Source: Lentisphaerae bacterium RIFOXYA12_64_32 (GTDB lineage: Bacteria > Verrucomicrobiota > Lentisphaeria > Oligosphaerales > YB12-FULL-65-16). Taken from it: 64,000 nucleotides of DNA. Below, in pieces: positions 6,554 through 15,681 of the stretch. The notes under the pieces were generated by a model. That model was given only the letters and a program-made list of their open reading frames with translations, made no database searches and was not told the origin of the DNA. The position numbers and the translations under genes were made by a program. How positions within the stretch are numbered: the stretch's first letter is position 1; each line of letters starts with the position of its first letter. Location: assembly GCA_001803235.1 (NCBI GenBank), contig MHBL01000402.1, positions 16,599 through 80,598 on the forward strand, given 5' to 3'.

Positions 6554-8953
6554 CTATACGCGACTGGCCCGGGTCAGGTTCCACACGGCGATGCCGAGGA
6601 TGGGGTGGGCGGGGCGTGTGGACTTGGGGATGCACACGTCGGGGAATGCCTGGTTGTCGGACGTGAAGCGCCAGGTGTCCGGGGCGGCGCGGTAGCGTTT
6701 GACGGCGCAGTCGCCCGGGGCGGCGTCGGTGGGGAAATCTGCAACGATGACGATCTGGCCGTCCGCGCGCGGGGTGCGGTGGTACTCGAACACGACCAGG
6801 TCGCCAGGGTGCAGAGTTGGGGACATGGACTCGCCGGCGATGCGCACTGCGAAGCGCCCGGGTTTGGCGACACGCGGCGGCACGCGCACCCAGGCGCAGT
6901 CCTCAAGGTCGTCGAGGGATGCGGTCTGGAAGCCGGCCTGGAGCGGGCCGGCGGCGAGGTTCGCAATCACCGGCAGCGCGGTGCGGAACGGTTCGTCGTC
7001 GGCCAGGTCGGGGAACACGATGAGGGGCGGCATTGCGCCGGTCGCGGGCGCGGACTCCGCAGACGGTGCGACTCCCATGAAAGGCCGGCTCGCGGTACGC
7101 TCGCGCTCCAGATGCTCCGGCGGTGTTTCGTGTCGGCATGGCCGGGCGGTCCGCCACTCGGGAGGCGCTGACGCGGTTCGGGCGCGAGCGGCGCGGCGGC
7201 AGGATGCCGGGGCGTCCGGGGCCCAACGGTCCACGCCGCGTTGAACCGCGAGCGTCTCTACGGCCTCGACCAGGGCGGCGAAGGCCGGCTGTTCCCAGTT
7301 GGTTTCCGCGTAGTTCCGGCCCAGCAGTGTGCGGTTGACCTCGACATCGAAACGCTGCGGTCTCTCGTGGCGCTGGACCTGCCAGCAGTGGATGAGCCGT
7401 TCCCGGCTGCCCAGCAGCGTGTCGCGGGTCACGAGTCGGTCGCGCTTCTGGTTGTTGACCGTGCGTGCGGCAGGGACGAGGTTCCACAGATCGTTGTTGT
7501 GCCAGAGCGCGAACGGGATGACATGGTCGACGTCGAACTCCCGGTCGGCCAACGGCACCTTCGTCCAAACGCAGGTAAGTCCCGTCAGGGTGCTGAACAG
7601 CTCGCGGGCGGCCTGGACATCGCGTTCGGTTTCGGGTTTGACGAGGAGCCGTTCGAGCACGAGATGCACGGGGATGCCGCGTTCGGAGATCTCATATGTC
7701 AATTCCGCCCAGCGCAGGATGATGGCTTCGCCGATCCAGTGCCCGACCAGGCAGAGTTCGCGCCAGACGTCGGCGCGGAAATGGACCCGGCCCAACGCGC
7801 CCAGCACCCCGGACGGCGTGGTGCAGCGGCGCTTGGCGGTGCGTGGTCCGTTGTCCATCGTGAAATCGCCCTGGCTCGCGAACGTGACCGGGCCGACCAC
7901 GATGGTGTTCGCGATCTTGTTCAGGACCGCATCGGTCAGCGTCCTGGCGGTGGGGTCGAGGGCTTCCGCCTGGTAGGCGGCGTGGAACCCGCTGAGGCCG
8001 TTCTGATTCCGGAAATGCGCGGCCAGATCGGAGAGTTGGTGGCGGAAGGCGATGGGCTTCGTCTTTTCAAGCCCGCGTTTCTGCGGGATGAAGAGGCCGT
8101 CGGCGGTATCGATGAGCGGCCAGTAGTAGTAGAGCCACTTCTCGGCGAGCAGGCCGAGCGGGACGCTGACGGTGTCGTCCGGGTGCCATTCGACGTGGCG
8201 GTAATGGCTTTGCGCCACATCGCACAAAGCGCGCAGCAGCGCGAGCTTGTACGTGGCATCCTTCTTGTCGCGGTTGATGATGGTCTCGATCTGGTCGACC
8301 GGGCGGGTGCCCGCGCCGGCGTCGAGGCGCAGGACCAGCGTGTGCCAGCGCAGGCCCGGCCGGCCCCGGCTGTCGTCGTCGTCCTGGCGGTCGACGAGGC
8401 GGAAGCCGAGGCGTTCGAAGAGCAGGCTGAGTTCGGCGGGCGGGCGTTCGCGGAAGAGTCGTCCGGCGCCGTCGCGGCCGTCCGCGTCGAGTCCAGGCCG
8501 GTTCGTACTGGCGGCGAGGATCAGCACGCCGCCGTCCGCCAGCAGGCCGCGCGCCTGGAACGCGAACTCGAACAGTTCCGAATCCGGGACATGCATGAGC
8601 ACGGCGATGGCGAGCACAGCGTCAAACTTGCCTTCAAACGGCGGTGCACCCGCGGGCAGGGGGAAGTCGGACTGCGCGAACCGCAAGCCTGCGGAATCCG
8701 CAAGGCCGGGGTGTGCGGACTGCGCGGCTTTGATCATGGCTGCCGAAGCGTCAACACCCGTGACCGTGTAACCCTTGCGGGCGAGGAACGCGGCGTCGCG
8801 CCCCATGCCGCAGCCGATCTCGATTACACGGGCGGGCGGTGCGGGCAGGTGCCGGAGCAGGAACCGGTGCAGTCCGGTCACGTCAGCAGCCGCGTAGGTT
8901 GCGGCGAACTCCGCAGCCTTGGCATCGTACGCGTTGACGGTCTGACGGTCCAT
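6554..8953 (-). CDS. Methyltransferase-HNH nuclease-S24 peptidase fusion
   Basis: The 799-aa protein has three recognisable parts. (1) A class I SAM methyltransferase at about 1-210, with motif I VIEIGCGMGRDAAFL. (2) A middle region ending in an HNH nuclease, VDHVIPF (His477), WNLV (Asn491) and NNQK (500-503). (3) A C-terminal S24 (LexA/UmuD-like) peptidase with GESM (Ser709) and CAVKRY (Lys752) as the Ser-Lys dyad. An AAG at 667-669 sits at the usual self-cleavage position. A Pro/Ala/Arg-rich linker (about 580-645) joins nuclease and peptidase. ATG 8953 is chosen because the methyltransferase begins there; further upstream the frame is low-complexity. A sigma-70-type promoter lies at 9017-9044. 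The S24 part suggests SOS-linked control, but this is inference; no HTH domain is visible. Confidence 0.75.
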   Translation of the reverse strand: MDRQTVNAYDAKAAEFAATYAAADVTGLHRFLLRHLPAPPARVIEIGCGMGRDAAFLARKGYTVTGVDASAAMIKAAQSAHPGLADSAGLRFAQSDFPLPAGAPPFEGKFDAVLAIAVLMHVPDSELFEFAFQARGLLADGGVLILAASTNRPGLDADGRDGAGRLFRERPPAELSLLFERLGFRLVDRQDDDDSRGRPGLRWHTLVLRLDAGAGTRPVDQIETIINRDKKDATYKLALLRALCDVAQSHYRHVEWHPDDTVSVPLGLLAEKWLYYYWPLIDTADGLFIPQKRGLEKTKPIAFRHQLSDLAAHFRNQNGLSGFHAAYQAEALDPTARTLTDAVLNKIANTIVVGPVTFASQGDFTMDNGPRTAKRRCTTPSGVLGALGRVHFRADVWRELCLVGHWIGEAIILRWAELTYEISERGIPVHLVLERLLVKPETERDVQAARELFSTLTGLTCVWTKVPLADREFDVDHVIPFALWHNNDLWNLVPAARTVNNQKRDRLVTRDTLLGSRERLIHCWQVQRHERPQRFDVEVNRTLLGRNYAETNWEQPAFAALVEAVETLAVQRGVDRWAPDAPASCRRAARARTASAPPEWRTARPCRHETPPEHLERERTASRPFMGVAPSAESAPATGAMPPLIVFPDLADDEPFRTALPVIANLAAGPLQAGFQTASLDDLEDCAWVRVPPRVAKPGRFAVRIAGESMSPTLHPGDLVVFEYHRTPRADGQIVIVADFPTDAAPGDCAVKRYRAAPDTWRFTSDNQAFPDVCIPKSTRPAHPILGIAVWNLTRASRV
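7138..7175 (+). repeat. Dispersed 38-bp repeat inside the fusion gene linker
   Basis: This segment matches the reverse complement of 25626-25663 at 33 of 38 positions. Here it falls in the part of the fusion gene that encodes the low-complexity linker between nuclease and peptidase. At 25.6 kb it flanks a large palindrome in noncoding DNA. The linker may thus have been shaped by insertion of an interspersed repeat. Confidence 0.55.
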
Positions 8954-9483
8954 TGCGAGCGCCCACCCGGATGTCGAGCCCTGTGCGCCGCTGGCACGGC
9001 GGAGTACATGTTTGAGACTATAGACACAACGGGTGATTTGGCAATGCCGCGCCCAGGTGACCCGGCAGGTCCCGTTATGACGCACACGGGGGGGTGCGCT
9101 GAACGGAGACGGGGCGTATTGCAGTGGTGCATCAGGGATGAGTCTGCAGTGGTGCGGGCTCTGCCAACCGGGGACGGGAACCCACGGAGGCTGCCTTCGG
9201 GACCGACGGTCCCGGGAGGGATGTGCGGACGGCCAAGGGCCGCCGAACTCAAATCCCGGGCGATAGACGGCCGTCCTGATGCAGGGCGGCCGTTTCAGTT
9301 TCGCCAAGACTCCTGGTGCGTTGCCGGAAGGGCCAACGCACGATGAACCCGCGACTGAGCACCCGCACTGACACGTCGAACCCCGACCACCAGCTCTGGC
9401 TCAACAGACAGGGCGCACGCTCGTGCTGGCCGTCGAACTCATCTGCCCCGGTGCCTTGAAGACGCACACGACGGGCGGTACCG
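8954..9483. other. Divergent upstream region with hairpin and a broken small frame
   Basis: Apart from the promoter at 9017-9044, it contains a perfect GGGACC-GAC-GGTCCC hairpin at 9199-9213. It also holds a 38-codon plus-strand frame from 9342 (MNPRLSTRTDTSNPDHQLW) that ends early. That frame resembles the start of small integrase-arm-like proteins but loses coherence after ~20 residues. I see no intact gene. Confidence 0.4.
9017..9044 (-). promoter_or_regulatory. Sigma-70-type promoter of the fusion gene
   Basis: Read on the minus strand, TTGCCA (9044-9039) and TATAGT (9022-9017) are separated by 16 bases. The predicted start point near 9010 gives a leader of about 57 bases before ATG 8953. 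It is the only clear -35/-10 pair in this GC-rich stretch. An imperfect inverted repeat overlaps the start region (AGTACATG...GACT), which could be an operator, but that is speculative. Confidence 0.55.
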
Positions 9484-9828
9484 CTACAGCTCGCTGTACT
9501 TCGCCGCCGATCCCTTACATTTCATCACAGGGTACTTCGCGTCGTTGGTGACGATTTTCCGCTCCGCCGCAGCCACGGGATCTACCCCGCACTTGTCGGC
9601 GAGCATCAGCAGGCATATCAGCACGTCCCCGATCTCCGCCTCAAGTTGCTGCCGTTTGCCGGGTGGGAGATCCCCGCTTTGCTCCTCGGTCAGCCACTGG
9701 AACAGTTCAACGACCTCAGCGACCTCAACGCTCAATGCCATGGCGAGGTTCTTTGGACTGTGAAACTGATCCCAATCCCTGGCGGCGTTGAACTCGCGGA
9801 TTCTCTTGACAAGCTCTTGCAGTGTCAT
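9484..9828 (-). CDS. MazG-like nucleotide pyrophosphohydrolase
   Basis: The 114-aa protein fits the single-domain MazG/dCTPase-like all-alpha pyrophosphohydrolases. Residues 1-30 give RIREFNAARDWDQFHSPKNL. The metal-binding EVAEVVE and the later EAEIGDVL supply the ExxE...ExxD motif. Such enzymes hydrolyse nucleoside triphosphates to monophosphates, either for house-cleaning or, near defence genes, to restrict phage by altering nucleotide pools. It stands alone between the fusion gene and the TPR gene. Confidence 0.85.
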   Translation of the reverse strand: MTLQELVKRIREFNAARDWDQFHSPKNLAMALSVEVAEVVELFQWLTEEQSGDLPPGKRQQLEAEIGDVLICLLMLADKCGVDPVAAAERKIVTNDAKYPVMKCKGSAAKYSEL

Positions 9829-9988
9829 GGTGAGAACTCTGTGCCGTGGTACTGTCTTGGCAAGCAGGCGTTGGCCGGTAGATGATCAATGAGACCGTCA
9901 AGGCCACCCCTGCACCCAATTGCAGAAATCACGAACCGTCATCAGTACGTCAAGTCCCCTGATGCGACCCGCGTGACAGACCGACTGC

Positions 9989-11083
9989 CTACGCGCCCTT
10001 TTCGCCGAACATCTTCTGCGCCAGTTCATATTCGCGGGACAGGTCAATCCCCGCATCCTGTTCGGACGCGATATGCTTGAACCCCACGTACATGTACGAC
10101 ACCAGTTGCATACCGGAGAACTGTCCCGGAAGGCTCTTCAAAGTGTACTTCTGAGCCGGGTCGTTGATGTCCAGGCCGCTCCGGCCCAGGAGCGCGATCT
10201 CGAACGCGATGGGCTGGAACCGCTGTACTCCAAGTTCTCTGATCTTCTCCAACGCCGCAACGCAGTAGAGCACAACGTCCATTCGTGCCGATCCGCCTGC
10301 TCTGGAGCGCATGTTCTCATGGGCGATCTTCGGGCGTGCCTTCCTGCACAGCTCGGCGATGTTCGTGTAAGGGGCAAGCCCCATGGCGGCGATGAGGACG
10401 CGGTCCGCTTCCTCGGTCTTCCCAGTCTTGGCGAGGCAGAGCCCGTAGCCGTATTGGGTGGCTTGGTCCTGCGGCAGCAGCAGGGCCGCCCTCTGGAGGT
10501 ACTGAAGCCCCTTCTCGGGTGTTGCGTCTGCAAGCAGGCCACCCAGGTTGCGCAGCGTGTAACCGTTCTCCGGGTCAAGCCGGACACTCTCCTCCAGGGC
10601 CTTCTGCGCCTCTGCCCTGTCGCCCTGACGTTGGTGCGCAATCCCCAGGGCGTTCCAGGCGTTTGCCGATTCAGGCTCCAACGCAACCGCCTTCTTGAGG
10701 TGGTCAATGGCTTCGGGCAGCTTGCCTTGGTCACTGAGCATCATGCCGTAGTTGTAGTGGACCGTGTGGTTGTCGGGACAGTTGACAGCAAGAGCTTTCA
10801 GGAACGGTCCGGCGGTATCATACGCACCGGCGGTCAGCATATCGACCAACTGATTGACGAGGGCTTCGGTGTCTGCCATACGGCACGGTGTCCAGGTCAC
10901 CGACACCTCTTCATCTGTGGCCACGACTCTGGACTCGCCGCCAAGCCCCTTGAAACGCTCGGTGAAGTACGCCATCACCGAATCCCGCAGCAGGGGGCGA
11001 TTCCCCGTGAGCACCTGCTTGTCAATCGGCAGGAGATCGAGGCAGAAATCGCTCAGGCGCAGTTTGAACGTGAACGGGTCCAT
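9989..11083 (-). CDS. TPR-repeat protein of a putative defence operon
   Basis: This 364-aa protein has about five tetratricopeptide repeats in its middle (for example GKLPEAIDHLKKAVALEPES, then AWNALGIAHQRQGDRAEAQK). The N-terminal ~85 residues and the C-terminal ~120 residues have no recognised domain. ATG 11083 is chosen because AGGAGAGG lies just upstream and the preceding gene ends at 11088. It begins only four bases after that gene, so the two are co-translated. Function unknown; TPRs suggest a protein-binding scaffold. Confidence 0.7.
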   Translation of the reverse strand: MDPFTFKLRLSDFCLDLLPIDKQVLTGNRPLLRDSVMAYFTERFKGLGGESRVVATDEEVSVTWTPCRMADTEALVNQLVDMLTAGAYDTAGPFLKALAVNCPDNHTVHYNYGMMLSDQGKLPEAIDHLKKAVALEPESANAWNALGIAHQRQGDRAEAQKALEESVRLDPENGYTLRNLGGLLADATPEKGLQYLQRAALLLPQDQATQYGYGLCLAKTGKTEEADRVLIAAMGLAPYTNIAELCRKARPKIAHENMRSRAGGSARMDVVLYCVAALEKIRELGVQRFQPIAFEIALLGRSGLDINDPAQKYTLKSLPGQFSGMQLVSYMYVGFKHIASEQDAGIDLSREYELAQKMFGEKGA

Positions 11084-11087
11084 CGTG

Positions 11088-11852
11088 CTAACCTCTCCTG
11101 TACCGCCACTCGACCAACGGCCCCAACTGGAGGTGCCCGGCCCAGGCATTCACTGCGTCGACGTAGGCGGTCGTCGAGTCGCTCGGGATGGCACGGAGCA
11201 GAGCCAGGAGTTCGCGGCCGCCCTTGGTGTAGCCCAGTGACTCATACGGCAGCGGAGCAAGGTGCTCCCCGCCAAGGTCACTCCACCACAGGGCATAGGC
11301 TGCGCTCATCGTCACGCTCTTCTCGAAGACGTCTCGGGGCGTCTGCGTCTTAACCGCCGGAGCGAGGCTGGCAGAGTTCTGGCGAAGCTCCAGTCCCATG
11401 TACAGGCCCTGCTCGGAGCGAAGGTTGGGGCAGTTCGCGTAGCACCACTCTCCGCCAAGTATGCTGCAAGGCACCGAGTTCAACTGCTGGAGCAGCCCTT
11501 GGACGAGCATGGATGAGTCCTGCCGCTCGGTTTGTTCCGGCAACTTGAGCTTTCGGACGTCATTGCTCCCCTTGGCCTCGAAGTACTGCACCTTCTCCGG
11601 GATCAACATGAAATCAGGTATGCGGTTCCTGTCCCTCCACTTGAGAAGCAGCATCGCGCACTGAAGCGCGACCAGAAAATCGCCGAACCGCTCACACTTG
11701 GGATTGAGAAGGACAATGTGGCCCGGCATCTGTGCCGTTGCCGAGCGCATCGCGACGTTGGTCGAAAGGGATGGGTCGGGAGTCACGGAGACCTCGTACC
11801 CCGTTTGCTCCTTGACCAGGGCAACAACCTTGTCTACGTCCGGGTTCTTCAT
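11088..11852 (-). CDS. Uncharacterised 254-aa protein
   Basis: I do not recognise the family. ATG 11852 is preceded by GTGGAG at a proper distance and is preferred over the ATG at 11873. The protein is soluble, with no signal peptide or membrane segment. It has several Trp and Cys residues in the middle (GGEWCYANCPNLRSEQG) and a helical C-terminal third rich in Trp and Leu. It lies downstream of the PglX-type methyltransferase and immediately upstream of the TPR gene, on the same strand, so it may belong to the same system. Confidence 0.6.
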   Translation of the reverse strand: MKNPDVDKVVALVKEQTGYEVSVTPDPSLSTNVAMRSATAQMPGHIVLLNPKCERFGDFLVALQCAMLLLKWRDRNRIPDFMLIPEKVQYFEAKGSNDVRKLKLPEQTERQDSSMLVQGLLQQLNSVPCSILGGEWCYANCPNLRSEQGLYMGLELRQNSASLAPAVKTQTPRDVFEKSVTMSAAYALWWSDLGGEHLAPLPYESLGYTKGGRELLALLRAIPSDSTTAYVDAVNAWAGHLQLGPLVEWRYRRG

Positions 11853-11929
11853 CCGCGTCTCCACACAGCACAACAGGATACCTCACCCCCCAACCACCCC
11901 GTGGTGGCAAAGGGCCCGCCGCCCCGTCA

Positions 11930-12163
11930 CTACTCCTTCATGTCCGCCACCGAACCCGGGTTCCCGCCTCCTGCATTTCCGGCGGCGGGAATCCGACGCA
12001 GGCTGGGCGCTGTCCCAGTAGTGTGGGTCGCGCTGTGGACTGTCACCTGGTCGATTAGGTCATCCTCGCCGTGGTAGGATAGCCCTCCTGCCAGTGATGG
12101 CAACCCGGCATGGAGAAGCGTCCCCTGTGCCGGGTCGCCTGCACCGTTGGTGCATTCAGCCAT
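11930..12163 (-). CDS. Possible 77-aa protein after pglX (doubtful)
   Basis: An ATG 10 bases after the stop of the methyltransferase gene opens a 77-codon frame preceded by AAGGAA at close spacing. The composition (Gly/Ala/Pro/Thr) is not strongly protein-like and no family is recognised. Near its end an inverted repeat TTCCCGCC...GGCGGGAA spans about 11960-11991. It could equally be an untranslated stretch between the two operon parts. Confidence 0.25.
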   Translation of the reverse strand: MAECTNGAGDPAQGTLLHAGLPSLAGGLSYHGEDDLIDQVTVHSATHTTGTAPSLRRIPAAGNAGGGNPGSVADMKE

Positions 12164-12173
12164 TTCCTTGCGG

Positions 12174-15100
12174 TCAACCCTGCATTGCCCGCGCCGACCA
12201 TGAGTATCCGCCCCTCTGAAGCGCCTGCCAGACCCGCTTCGGCTCGGTCTGCCAGGCGGGAAGCAACTCCCACAAGGGGGCGGCGTTGACCAGAACCCCG
12301 TCGTCAACGTGCGGCCCATAGCCCTTGGCGAGGGTCTGCTCCATCCTCTCGGCGAAAGTCCGACAGTCATTCAGGAGCATACGCCGTCTGCGGTTGTCCG
12401 AAGCCTGTCGATCCGCCGCTGGTTCCGCCAGGCGCCGTTCGATGGCACTGATCCTTGGTTTCAGGTAACCGTCCAGGATGGAGGCCAGCGCTGCCATGGT
12501 CATGCGCTCATGGAAAACCCACACGCCGCATTTCTTTCTCGGGGACTGAAGCAGCCAGTACACAGGGCGTTTCCTGTACTGCGAGAGATGCGATCTGTAG
12601 AAGCCCGTTGGCAGATACGTTCGCAGGATATTCTCGGATTCGCCCTTCCGCCCGGTTGCGGCTAGGACTACCTGACGGGCTTCGCCCGAACCCAGTGCCA
12701 ATGACAGCACCTTGATGACGACCTTTGCGAGGTCTTTGTCGCATTCAGCATCCTGAACCAGGTAGTTGCTCTGGTTGCTCATCTCCACCAACCGTCTGGC
12801 CACCTCGCCATGGAATCTGCCGCACCCCAAGGCGCCGTCGACGCCGGGCAGGAACCGACCCAACGCCATGCCCGCCGCATAGCTGACCCACTGTCGAGCG
12901 AGTTCCCTGCGACACTCGGTCTCGTCAGCGCGCGGTCTGCCTGAACCGCCGTGGGCACCCAATTCCGCCTCAATCCGTTGCCGCTCCGTCGCAGAGATGC
13001 CGTAGAGTTGCCAGACTTCTTCGTTGATCTCGTCTTCGAGGTTGGCGATTCGGTCACGACGTTGCAGGATGTGGGACAAGCCGTTCGGCCACAGCGGCGG
13101 GGCGACGAACTCGAACGATGTTTCGGTCTCACGGGATTCGTCTCGGGCCAAGTCGGTGACCTGGTTGCACAACTGCTCAAGGCGCTGGCTTGATCGCTTT
13201 GGCACGGGCACACGCCGGAGATCACCCACCTGGAAGTTCACCGTGGGGTTGATGAGTTTCAGGAAGTGGGCGGCCGCGGGAGAGTTCAGCACGGCCAGGA
13301 CAAACGGGATATTCTCTGGAAAGAGCGACGACCCGGCCACGTCAAAGATGAACCCGCCCGGCGACAGGCGAGCGCTGAACCGCGCGCCCGTCAGGTAGGA
13401 GTAGGTGATGCCGCTGCGGAAGTAGAAGCTGCGGCTCGGCAGCGTGTTCCCCACCTTTGAGAGGATGTCGAAGTGCGGTTTGTCGAAGGCGATCACGTGT
13501 TCCTGCATGCCGTACCAGCGCTGGAACCCGCCGCTCTTCATGTACGGGAACCACACCTTTCCGCTGCGGTGTGCGGCGGCGATGCTGGGCATGCCGAACC
13601 CGATCCGGTCCTTTCCGACCTCCCACCAGAAGCGCACGAACCGTGAGTTGTCTGAGGTCGCGATGCCCTGTCGTGGGCAACCGACCCGTCCGAGGGCGGG
13701 CAGCGATTCGAACAGCGTGGCCACTTCATCGGAGACCCAGTAGACCCACGGGTTGCCCGGAATCGACTTGAAGCTGTGCGGCGTGAACCTGTGCACTCGG
13801 CTGTCCTGCTTGCCAGCCATCAGGCAAGAGAGAGCCTGTTCAAGCGCCGCCTGCTTGGCTGGACCATCCTTCTCCCGGACCAACCGAAAGCCGATGCCGG
13901 TGCAGTTGTCTGAGTCGCCGCCGGCTTCCTTCCGGGTCAGCACAAAGGCGGTTGTCTGGAGTGTGTCCGGGTTGCCAACGGGGAACAGCCCCGGACCAAG
14001 GTGCACCATGCTCTCGATGCTGGCTCGTTCGAGCACCCACGCCCGCAGTTTGCCGTAGGACGTGATGAACATGAACGAGTGCATGGTCAGCATGCCGACG
14101 CGGCCGTCCGGCTCAGCAAACTCGACGCACCTCTGCATGAACGCGGCATAGAGGTCACGCCTGCCCTCGTTGTACTCCTTGGTGAGGAAGTCCTTGAACG
14201 ACTTGTCCAGCTTGCGGTTGGTGAGGTAGGGCGGGTTGGTGGCCACAACATCGAACCGTTCGCACGTCAGGCGCAGGAACCGGAGGGCCATCAAGAGCTG
14301 CCGGGTGAACTCTGGCGTGTCCGTCCCACCGTCGGGGCCGACTTCCACGGAGGATGCGAGCGCTTGCTCTGTTTCCTTGACCAGGGCCGTCCACAGGGCA
14401 TCGGGCAGGTGCGTTTCCTTGCCACCGCCGGTCACAGCGGGTTGGGTCACTCCCCGAATTGACGCCAAGCGAGAGCACTTGGTCAGCAGCAACGCTCGGG
14501 TATCCTCACTCAAGCGAAACAGCGCTCCCGTCTGGCCCATGCGCCTGACAGACTTCCGGAGCAAGGTGAGAACGTCAACAAGAGCGGGGTTGGTGTCGCG
14601 TAGAGCGCCGAGGAACCTGGTCATGCGGTCGGACAGGAATGGTTCCGGGGTCGAGCAGAGCAGGTTGCCCATCCCGACCTCAGCATCGGGGTTCAGCGCT
14701 CTGGCCCGCAACCAGAGTGAGAACTCCGCGATGCTCAGGGCCACGGGGTCGATGTCAACGCCGTAGAGGTTGTGAGTGAGGATCGCCGCCGGGATTTCGC
14801 TTTCTGTGCTGACGGACGCTGCGTCTGGCCATCCGGGTCGGCCGGCGTGCGCCAGTTCGTCCTTGTACATCAACACGAAGAGGTCAAAGGCGCACAGCCC
14901 GAAATGCATGGTCCCGCAGGCTGGATCGAGGAAGCGGATGTCCCGCACCAGCCTGGCGCGGTGCGGGAGGGGGCCGTCCGTGTCAACGGGGGCGAGGTAT
15001 CCGAGTTCTCTGGCGATCCCCGAGTCTGGGTGCAACTCAAGCCAGAGGCGCCCGAGCGTGTTCTCGACCAGGTACCGCACAACCCAACGAGGGGTGTACA

Positions 15101-15581
15101 GCCTGGTGGAAGCGGCGATGCTGCCGGACGGAATCTTGGAGACAAAACCCCTGGCGCTGTGAAGAGCCGCGGCGAGTTCCGGCTCGTGGAAGGACTGGTA
15201 TATCCAGCCCAGCGTCTCTTCGTTCCCCGGGCTCCAGGCATCCTTGAGGGCTTCGGCGTCCAGCACCTCCGCTATCTGCGCCAGTGTCGCCGGACTTGGC
15301 TCGTTCCCAGGCAGACGCATGGAGCCGCACGACTCCAGGCCCCGGGAGGTGGTCTCCTGGGGTCCCCCCCTGGCTTCCAGCATCTTGAGCGCCGCCAACC
15401 TGAGCAACCAGCAGAGAGCGGACTGGGTGACTGACGGGGGATGGCGGGATGGGGGGCGAGGCGAGGGAGTGTCCCTCGGAGAACCTGAGTCCGTTGCCGT
15501 CTCGGCGGCAATACCAAGCTCGAGGAGTTCTCGTCCCCGTGCCGCAAGCTCTTGGATGGCGGATAGAGTCGCTGCGTCCAT
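12174..15581 (-). CDS. pglX: PglX-type (BREX) adenine-specific DNA methyltransferase
   Basis: The 1135-aa length and order of motifs match BREX PglX. ETLGWIYQSF sits at 122-131. LYTPRWVVRYLVENTLG (161-177) follows. The SAM-binding motif is LDPACGTMHF (218-227). NLYGVDIDP (271-279) and the catalytic NPPY (449-452) come next, then a long target-recognition and C-terminal region with YWLLQSP. PglX methylates adenine in a non-palindromic site to mark self DNA. The other BREX core genes (brxC, pglZ, brxL) are not in the window. It is therefore either a split or orphan BREX methyltransferase or part of a different three-gene system with the downstream genes. Confidence 0.8.
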   Translation of the reverse strand: MDAATLSAIQELAARGRELLELGIAAETATDSGSPRDTPSPRPPSRHPPSVTQSALCWLLRLAALKMLEARGGPQETTSRGLESCGSMRLPGNEPSPATLAQIAEVLDAEALKDAWSPGNEETLGWIYQSFHEPELAAALHSARGFVSKIPSGSIAASTRLYTPRWVVRYLVENTLGRLWLELHPDSGIARELGYLAPVDTDGPLPHRARLVRDIRFLDPACGTMHFGLCAFDLFVLMYKDELAHAGRPGWPDAASVSTESEIPAAILTHNLYGVDIDPVALSIAEFSLWLRARALNPDAEVGMGNLLCSTPEPFLSDRMTRFLGALRDTNPALVDVLTLLRKSVRRMGQTGALFRLSEDTRALLLTKCSRLASIRGVTQPAVTGGGKETHLPDALWTALVKETEQALASSVEVGPDGGTDTPEFTRQLLMALRFLRLTCERFDVVATNPPYLTNRKLDKSFKDFLTKEYNEGRRDLYAAFMQRCVEFAEPDGRVGMLTMHSFMFITSYGKLRAWVLERASIESMVHLGPGLFPVGNPDTLQTTAFVLTRKEAGGDSDNCTGIGFRLVREKDGPAKQAALEQALSCLMAGKQDSRVHRFTPHSFKSIPGNPWVYWVSDEVATLFESLPALGRVGCPRQGIATSDNSRFVRFWWEVGKDRIGFGMPSIAAAHRSGKVWFPYMKSGGFQRWYGMQEHVIAFDKPHFDILSKVGNTLPSRSFYFRSGITYSYLTGARFSARLSPGGFIFDVAGSSLFPENIPFVLAVLNSPAAAHFLKLINPTVNFQVGDLRRVPVPKRSSQRLEQLCNQVTDLARDESRETETSFEFVAPPLWPNGLSHILQRRDRIANLEDEINEEVWQLYGISATERQRIEAELGAHGGSGRPRADETECRRELARQWVSYAAGMALGRFLPGVDGALGCGRFHGEVARRLVEMSNQSNYLVQDAECDKDLAKVVIKVLSLALGSGEARQVVLAATGRKGESENILRTYLPTGFYRSHLSQYRKRPVYWLLQSPRKKCGVWVFHERMTMAALASILDGYLKPRISAIERRLAEPAADRQASDNRRRRMLLNDCRTFAERMEQTLAKGYGPHVDDGVLVNAAPLWELLPAWQTEPKRVWQALQRGGYSWSARAMQG

Positions 15582-15681
15582 CTACCGGTTCTCACCATCT
15601 GCTGTGGTTCACCCCGTGCCGCTACCATCTCAGAAGACTAGCCGGCGCCAGGCCAAAAGGCAAGGTCCGCCCGCGTCCCAG

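Noticed and set aside
7241..9346. 701-codon plus-strand frame opposite the fusion gene
   Set aside because: The minus strand shows methyltransferase, HNH and S24 motifs. The plus frame reads as their mirror image with repetitive acidic and basic residues.
9342..9458. Small frame starting MNPRLSTRTDTSNPDHQLW
   Set aside because: Only about 20 residues look like a known small protein start; the rest is incoherent and there is no ribosome site.
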